Source: CAYXDR01 sp046498185 (GTDB lineage: Bacteria > Desulfobacterota > DSM-4660 > Desulfatiglandales > Desulfatiglandaceae). From it: a stretch of 5,647 nucleotides of DNA. The stretch is from the NCBI GenBank assembly GCA_046498185.1, contig JAWOBE010000231.1:1-5647 (forward strand). The letters run 5' to 3'. The notes under the pieces are model-generated. The model saw only the letters and a program-made list of their open reading frames with translations. It had not been told where the DNA came from and searched no databases. Of this stretch, positions 1-3,214 are shown in pieces (position 1 is the first letter of the stretch; each line of letters starts with the position of its first letter). The position numbers and the translations under genes were made by a program.

Positions 1-344
1 AACCAATCATGGAAAAATTTATCCTGTTGCGCAGGCACAGTTCTTTCAACCGCCGCAGGATCCGAAATACGCTCGCTGCTGTATGAGATCGCCATCCCGG
101 CCGTGTTTACACCGATGGCAACGGCATAAATTGTCAGCGAATTGATGATGTAAAAAACAATCCGGTAATAGATGGCAACCGATTTGTCGGCCCAAATCGC
201 AAGCCCCAGCAAGAGGCTTATAACAAGCCCCGTCCAGTTGCCCGGCAGTCCGAACTGGCTTACCAATGTTCCGGTGATCATAGTAGTCATGGCTCCCGCA
301 ACACCGGGTGTCAACATCGCTTTTGATTTCAGAAATTCATCCAA
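1..344 (-). CDS. Small multi-pass membrane protein beside lysozyme (3' partial)
   Basis: An open frame of 114 codons from a TTG at 344 runs off the left edge without a stop. An in-frame TGA at 359-357 and a Shine-Dalgarno-like AGAGGTG just upstream fix the TTG start. It lies 36 bases after the lysozyme gene. The product begins MDEFLKSKAMLTPGVAGAM and is highly hydrophobic, with likely membrane segments at about 10 to 31, 37 to 52 (WTGLVISLLLGLAIWA) and 58 to 82 (IYYRIVFYIINSLTIYAVAI). A polar tail follows (SYSSERISDPAAVERTVPAQ) and continues beyond the window. Three short membrane segments next to a lysozyme resemble the layout of a class I holin. However, the neighbouring lysozyme is exported by its own signal and should need no holin pore. 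I cannot name a family. It could equally be a membrane docking or export subunit of the injection system. Confidence 0.8.
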   Translation of the reverse strand, partial: MDEFLKSKAMLTPGVAGAMTTMITGTLVSQFGLPGNWTGLVISLLLGLAIWADKSVAIYYRIVFYIINSLTIYAVAIGVNTAGMAISYSSERISDPAAVERTVPAQQDKFFHDW

Positions 345-348
345 CCGG

Positions 349-355
349 CACCTCT
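349..355 (-). promoter_or_regulatory. Ribosome binding site deciding the TTG start of the small membrane protein
   Basis: On the minus strand AGAGGTG ends four bases before the TTG at 344, with GAGG six bases from it. The nearby ATG at 340 is out of frame and meets TGA after three codons, so it cannot be the start. Confidence 0.65.
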
Positions 356-380
356 TTCAATGTATATTTTTTGAATGTTT

Positions 381-1088
381 TTATGAGCCTGTTTCCCCTA
401 TTCGAATGTCTATCGGAGTCATATCCTGATCCGGGGGCGGGGCGGCCCGCGGAATTCCAATGTCTTCAAAAAAAAGTGCAATCTCCTGTTCACGCCGCGT
501 TTCCAGGCCCGGAAGCTTGTTTCCGCCCGCATACACCCAGCGGCGAAACTCAAACGGCACCCTGTCATAAGCTCCGGCATTTACCCGCTTGCGCAGCGTT
601 GAATTGCGGAAATTACCCACGCCTACGTTGAAAACAAAGTCGCACAGGGCACCGTACTGGCCGTCGGTCAGATCAACATCAACCAGGCTCATAACCCCGC
701 GCTCCGCCATTCCCATGTCGTCGCGAAGGATTTCCTCTCCACGAGGCTCAGATATTCCCTGCCGGAATTCTGCCGGTATTGTGCTGTCGCAGGATGCCAG
801 GTGGATCAAATGGCCGTAGCCGATTGTACAATATCTAGCGGCATCGTTGTAGGGATTGCTTCGAAAACCTTCGGAAACCTTGGTCAACTCGAGCGCTTTG
901 TCGTATACCTTTCGGATCTCTACACCCGGCGGCAATACAAACCGCTCTTCCGGTTCCAGGAAAATCCCGGCTGTTATCTTGTCTTCCTTCGGGAATTCAA
1001 CTTTTTCGGTTTTCTCACAGCCTCCTGCAAGAATAAGCACCATAGCAATACACGCAGAAACCATTACTGCATCAGGATATTTTTTCAA
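381..1088 (-). CDS. GH24 (T4-type) lysozyme, predicted lipoprotein
   Basis: A muramidase that would cut the MurNAc-GlcNAc bond of peptidoglycan from the periplasmic side. The 235 residues open with a lipoprotein signal: MKK, hydrophobic 8 to 20, then LAGGC with C24 as the lipidation site. E25 at +2 is not the inner-membrane retention residue Asp, so outer-membrane sorting is possible in enterobacterial logic. Residues 25 to about 60 form a linker. The catalytic triad E73, D82, T88 (SEGFRSNPYNDAARYCTIGYG) has exactly the 9 and 6 residue spacing of T4 lysozyme E11, D20, T26. The C-terminal lobe follows: LTDGQYGALCDFVFNVG (140 to 156), a stretch ending in FRRWVYAGG near 189, and LPGLETRREQEIALF (192 to 206). 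A Pro-rich tail of about 22 residues ends the protein. The start is TTG: an in-frame TAG lies four codons upstream and AGGAGA is well placed. Downstream ATGs would strip the basic signal start. Lipid anchoring is unusual for a phage-type endolysin. Confidence 0.95.
   Translation of the reverse strand: MKKYPDAVMVSACIAMVLILAGGCEKTEKVEFPKEDKITAGIFLEPEERFVLPPGVEIRKVYDKALELTKVSEGFRSNPYNDAARYCTIGYGHLIHLASCDSTIPAEFRQGISEPRGEEILRDDMGMAERGVMSLVDVDLTDGQYGALCDFVFNVGVGNFRNSTLRKRVNAGAYDRVPFEFRRWVYAGGNKLPGLETRREQEIALFFEDIGIPRAAPPPDQDMTPIDIRIGETGS
825..872 (-). other. Lysozyme catalytic region E73-D82-T88
   Basis: Codons for Glu73 (872-870), Asp82 (845-843) and Thr88 (827-825) correspond to the T4 lysozyme E11/D20/T26 triad with identical spacing. 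The adjoining TIGYGH motif is intact, so the enzyme is predicted to be active. Confidence 0.9.
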
Positions 1089-1093
1089 AGATG

Positions 1094-1099
1094 TCTCCT
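1094..1099 (-). promoter_or_regulatory. Ribosome binding site deciding the TTG start of the lysozyme
   Basis: On the minus strand AGGAGA lies five bases before the TTG at 1088. The in-frame TAG at 1100-1098 overlaps this site, so translation cannot begin further upstream. The site fixes TTG as the start. Confidence 0.8.
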
Positions 1100-1148
1100 A
1101 TTTTCATTTAAATATCCCCCTGCCCGTTTGAAGCGGCGGGAAAAAGAT

Positions 1149-1832
1149 TTATTTCAATACTGCGGTAACGCTTTGGCCATCGCCGCAATCTTCACATTTG
1201 AGCCTGAGGATACCACCCATTTCGAGCACCGTTAAGTTCACTTCTTCCGCTGCTTCACACAATTTGACATTGGCTTCGCATTTTGCTTTTGTTTCGTCTT
1301 CTCCCTTACGAACATAGACGACCGACAGGGTTAACTCCTTTTTCGAAACCCCGGGCTGCCCCAAACCTGGCCTTACTCTGCCAATATCTGTTGCCACCTG
1401 AGGATGCTTTAACGTGCCAAGAGGTATTCCGGGGCCTCTGGCTGTCTGGGGGCAAGGTTCGTTATCCGGATACAAAACCTTTAATTTAATGTTCTTCTCT
1501 TTTGTTGACAAAACGGCATATTCAGCATCAGCGCCGGATTTTCCCGTAATGACGATTCGGCAGCAGTCCCGGTTGCCGGTCAGTTTAAAAACCCCCTCGT
1601 TTACCTGGCAAGCCGGGCGCCCTTTAATGCGCTCCATGTCAAGAGAGGTGCGAAACGGGGCCATCTTATCGAATATATACCCTACCCAGCTGTCTTTCAG
1701 CTCTACTGCCTTGCGCATGCTCAGTTCATCGTCATTGTCATCTTTGTCGCGAAAAAAACCCGAACCCAGACCCAGTAGAAAGAACACGGCAATGAGTACA
1801 AGCACCGCTATGACGAGTTTGTTCTGTTTCAT
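1149..1832 (-). CDS. Signal-anchored, cysteine-rich extracytoplasmic protein of unknown function
   Basis: I do not recognise the family of this 227-residue protein. Residues 1 to 5 are basic (MKQNK) and 6 to 25 are strongly hydrophobic (LVIAVLVLIAVFFLLGLGSG), followed by an acidic patch DKDDNDDE at 29 to 36. There is no lipobox cysteine and no obvious AxA cleavage site, so an uncleaved N-terminal anchor with the rest in the periplasm is likely. The body is mostly beta-like and holds eight cysteines (75, 90, 91, 127, 185, 192, 213, 216), an even number that would suit four disulfides after export. The Gly/Pro-rich middle (133 to 161) looks like a linker between two halves. The ATG at 1832 is 27 bases after the PASTA-like gene, with a weak AAGATGGAAA upstream. 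Its place between a wall-binding protein and a lysozyme suggests an envelope role in the injection system. That is inference from context only. Confidence 0.8.
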   Translation of the reverse strand: MKQNKLVIAVLVLIAVFFLLGLGSGFFRDKDDNDDELSMRKAVELKDSWVGYIFDKMAPFRTSLDMERIKGRPACQVNEGVFKLTGNRDCCRIVITGKSGADAEYAVLSTKEKNIKLKVLYPDNEPCPQTARGPGIPLGTLKHPQVATDIGRVRPGLGQPGVSKKELTLSVVYVRKGEDETKAKCEANVKLCEAAEEVNLTVLEMGGILRLKCEDCGDGQSVTAVLK

Positions 1833-1859
1833 TTTCCATCTTCGGACGTAAAATAAAGT

Positions 1860-2645
1860 TTATTCAGACTGGGGCTGCACTTCCCTGCTTAAAAATTTCG
1901 GGCTGAGCTTGATGCCCTCCATGGTTTTTAACTTGATGGCATCCTTAATTTCAAACCTTTTATTGGCAAACCGTCCCACAGTCAGTTTTACGGATGATTT
2001 TTCAGCCACCAGGTCACCTTCATCAGGGTCCTGATCGATAACTAGTTCGTGTTTGGCTTCATCGGCAACTCTCACCGTTTTGAAATCCTGATCTACGTTG
2101 AAAGATAATCCGTGAGAGTTAATGCGCTGCAATGCCACCGAAAAGCTCACATCTGTGAGCTTTGGCATCTTGACAAGTTCATCTTTCGGCATGAGCAGCC
2201 AGGCCACTAAACCGATAACAACTACCGCGGCTGCGATGGCAGCCGGAATCCACCATTTAAAGGGTTTTTTGCGGTTATCCCCTGTGTCGGCGACTTCTTC
2301 AACTTTTTCCGGAACTTCAAAGTATACCGGGTCTCCGTCCGTGTAAACTTCCCCTGGTTGATCGGGGTCAAACACCCGCAAACGATAACTGTATTTGCCG
2401 GGTTTACAATCAGGGGGCACCTGAATTTTGACGGTGACCTGGGTCATCTGCTCAACGTTCAGAATATGTTCGGTTGATCCGTCGATTTGGAGCCATTCTT
2501 CGCTTACCGGTTCGGACATAGACAAATGCATGCCAATCTTAAGCGTTTTATCCGTGTTATTTTTTATGTTGAAAACATGCTCTGCCGTACCGTCTTCTGC
2601 ACATTTCACAACACCTTTTACCTCTTTTATGGTTACGATGCTCAT
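1860..2645 (-). CDS. Single-pass membrane protein, cytoplasmic Ig-like plus external PASTA-like domain
   Basis: A 261-residue protein with three parts. Residues 1 to about 113 are beta-rich and read like an Ig/NEW3-type fold (HVFNIKNNTDKTLKI, TVKIQVPPDCKPGKYSYRLR). No signal peptide precedes them. A basic stretch (R125, K126, K127, K130) is followed by one hydrophobic segment at 131 to 152 (WWIPAAIAAAVVVIGLVAWL), so positive-inside logic puts the N-terminal domain in the cytoplasm and the C-terminus outside. Residues about 157 to 224 look like a PASTA domain (MPKLTDVSFSVALQRINSHG, a central VIDQDPDEGDLV, then SSVKLTVGR). About 37 unassigned residues follow. PASTA domains are known to bind peptidoglycan or uncrosslinked wall fragments. 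I infer that this protein links cytoplasmic baseplate parts to the membrane and wall. No kinase domain is present, unlike classic PASTA kinases. The ATG has a strong upstream GGGGAGGG. Confidence 0.83.
   Translation of the reverse strand: MSIVTIKEVKGVVKCAEDGTAEHVFNIKNNTDKTLKIGMHLSMSEPVSEEWLQIDGSTEHILNVEQMTQVTVKIQVPPDCKPGKYSYRLRVFDPDQPGEVYTDGDPVYFEVPEKVEEVADTGDNRKKPFKWWIPAAIAAAVVVIGLVAWLLMPKDELVKMPKLTDVSFSVALQRINSHGLSFNVDQDFKTVRVADEAKHELVIDQDPDEGDLVAEKSSVKLTVGRFANKRFEIKDAIKLKTMEGIKLSPKFLSREVQPQSE
1974..2177 (-). other. PASTA-like domain
   Basis: Residues about 157 to 224 follow the PASTA layout. An opening V-x-x-P-x-L-like motif reads VKMPKLTDVSF. An amphipathic helix (SVALQRINSHGLSF) comes next, then a strand and a VIDQDPDEGDLVAEKSSVKLTV run that matches the usual 'V..Q.P..G..v..gs.V.l.v' consensus. 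It is a single copy on the predicted outer side of the membrane. The match is by eye, and a profile search could demote it to a look-alike. Confidence 0.75.
2190..2255 (-). other. Transmembrane segment of the PASTA-like protein
   Basis: Residues 131 to 152 of the 261-residue protein form one uninterrupted hydrophobic stretch of about 22 residues, flanked by a basic cluster before it (R125, K126, K127, K130) and K154, D155, E156 after it. It sits in the middle of the protein, so it is an anchor and not a cleavable signal peptide. The charge pattern predicts N-inside, C-outside. Confidence 0.88.
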
Positions 2646-2653
2646 GAGTCGGT

Positions 2654-2661
2654 CCCTCCCC
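2654..2661 (-). promoter_or_regulatory. Strong ribosome binding site of the PASTA-like gene
   Basis: On the minus strand GGGGAGGG lies eight bases before the ATG at 2645, within the 20-base gap after the tail protein I stop. It supports that ATG and suggests independent, efficient translation of the membrane protein. Confidence 0.75.
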
Positions 2662-2665
2662 GAAT

Positions 2666-3214
2666 CTATAGCTTGAATTCCAATTCATAAGAAACATAAG
2701 CAGGTTTTTCCTGCTCGACAATACGTTCAATCAGAACAATATGCTTTTCAGCCTCTGCCGGTGCTGTGATGAGGATATGAAAAGGACGTGGTTCGCCCTT
2801 CTTGCTGTCAACATTTTCAACCAAATCAAATCCGTTGATACCGGTGGCAGTTTCAAGAAATAATTTCAGCCCTTTTGCAGTCCCGCGCCACTGCGAAAGA
2901 TAGGCGGCGGCAGCGATCAGCTCACGCAATTGCCCGGTACCGGAAGAAATAGGATCTACCGAGCGTTGAAGATCTTCCGGCTGGTCGCTGTAAAAGGGAT
3001 AAAATCTGTCCAAATCCACCCAACAGGCAAGATAAGGCACAAATATATCCGGTGCGCTGTAGGCATTAAAGTATATTTCCAACTGCCCAAGTACCTCTTC
3101 AGCCGGTGCGTGAAGCAATTCCATGACTTCGAGAAGCGCGTTCAGCGGACTGCCGGAGCGCAAGGTACGCTGAAACACCTGTGGCAGTAAACTTTTAATC
3201 TCTTCTCGCTTCAT
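2666..3214 (-). CDS. Phage tail protein I-like baseplate component
   Basis: A 182-residue protein of the TIGR02242/PF09684 (P2 gpI-like) tail protein family, which in phage tails and eCIS clusters sits beside the J-like wedge protein and helps build the baseplate periphery. Visible family marks are the N-terminal helical part with LLPQVFQR (9 to 16) and PLNALLEVMELL (23 to 34), FVPYLACWVDLDRF (58 to 71), the hallmark WRGTAKGLKLFLETATGI (109 to 126), and a C-terminal KPAYVSYEL (170 to 178). Length fits the family. There is no signal peptide or membrane segment, so it is cytoplasmic. The ATG at 3214 overlaps the end of the baseplate J gene by 20 bases and is preceded by GGAAAGCGAGG. The stop is TAG at 2668-2666, 20 bases before the next gene. 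Position and motifs agree, so the call is firm. The family was recognised by eye. Confidence 0.93.
   Translation of the reverse strand: MKREEIKSLLPQVFQRTLRSGSPLNALLEVMELLHAPAEEVLGQLEIYFNAYSAPDIFVPYLACWVDLDRFYPFYSDQPEDLQRSVDPISSGTGQLRELIAAAAYLSQWRGTAKGLKLFLETATGINGFDLVENVDSKKGEPRPFHILITAPAEAEKHIVLIERIVEQEKPAYVSYELEFKL

Noticed and set aside
345..380. AT-rich 36-base gap after the lysozyme gene, considered as an internal promoter
   Set aside because: No pair of -35 and -10 boxes at proper spacing could be made out. The A/T richness and a ribosome site explain the stretch.
1..1088. Lysozyme plus membrane protein as a plain prophage lysis cassette
   Set aside because: The lysozyme has its own lipoprotein signal and a long linker, and it shares one strand and tight spacing with baseplate and wall-binding genes. 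A conventional holin-dependent endolysin does not fit, although release by lysis cannot be excluded.
1123..1140. Short inverted repeat CCCG...CGGG in the 60-base gap before the lysozyme gene, considered as a terminator
   Set aside because: The stem is only four base pairs with a ten-base loop, and no T-run follows it on the minus strand, so it is not a credible intrinsic terminator.
172..1851. Several plus-strand open frames of 68 to 145 codons opposite the lysozyme and the cysteine-rich gene
   Set aside because: All run antisense to well-supported genes, overlap one another in different frames, and show no recognisable domain.
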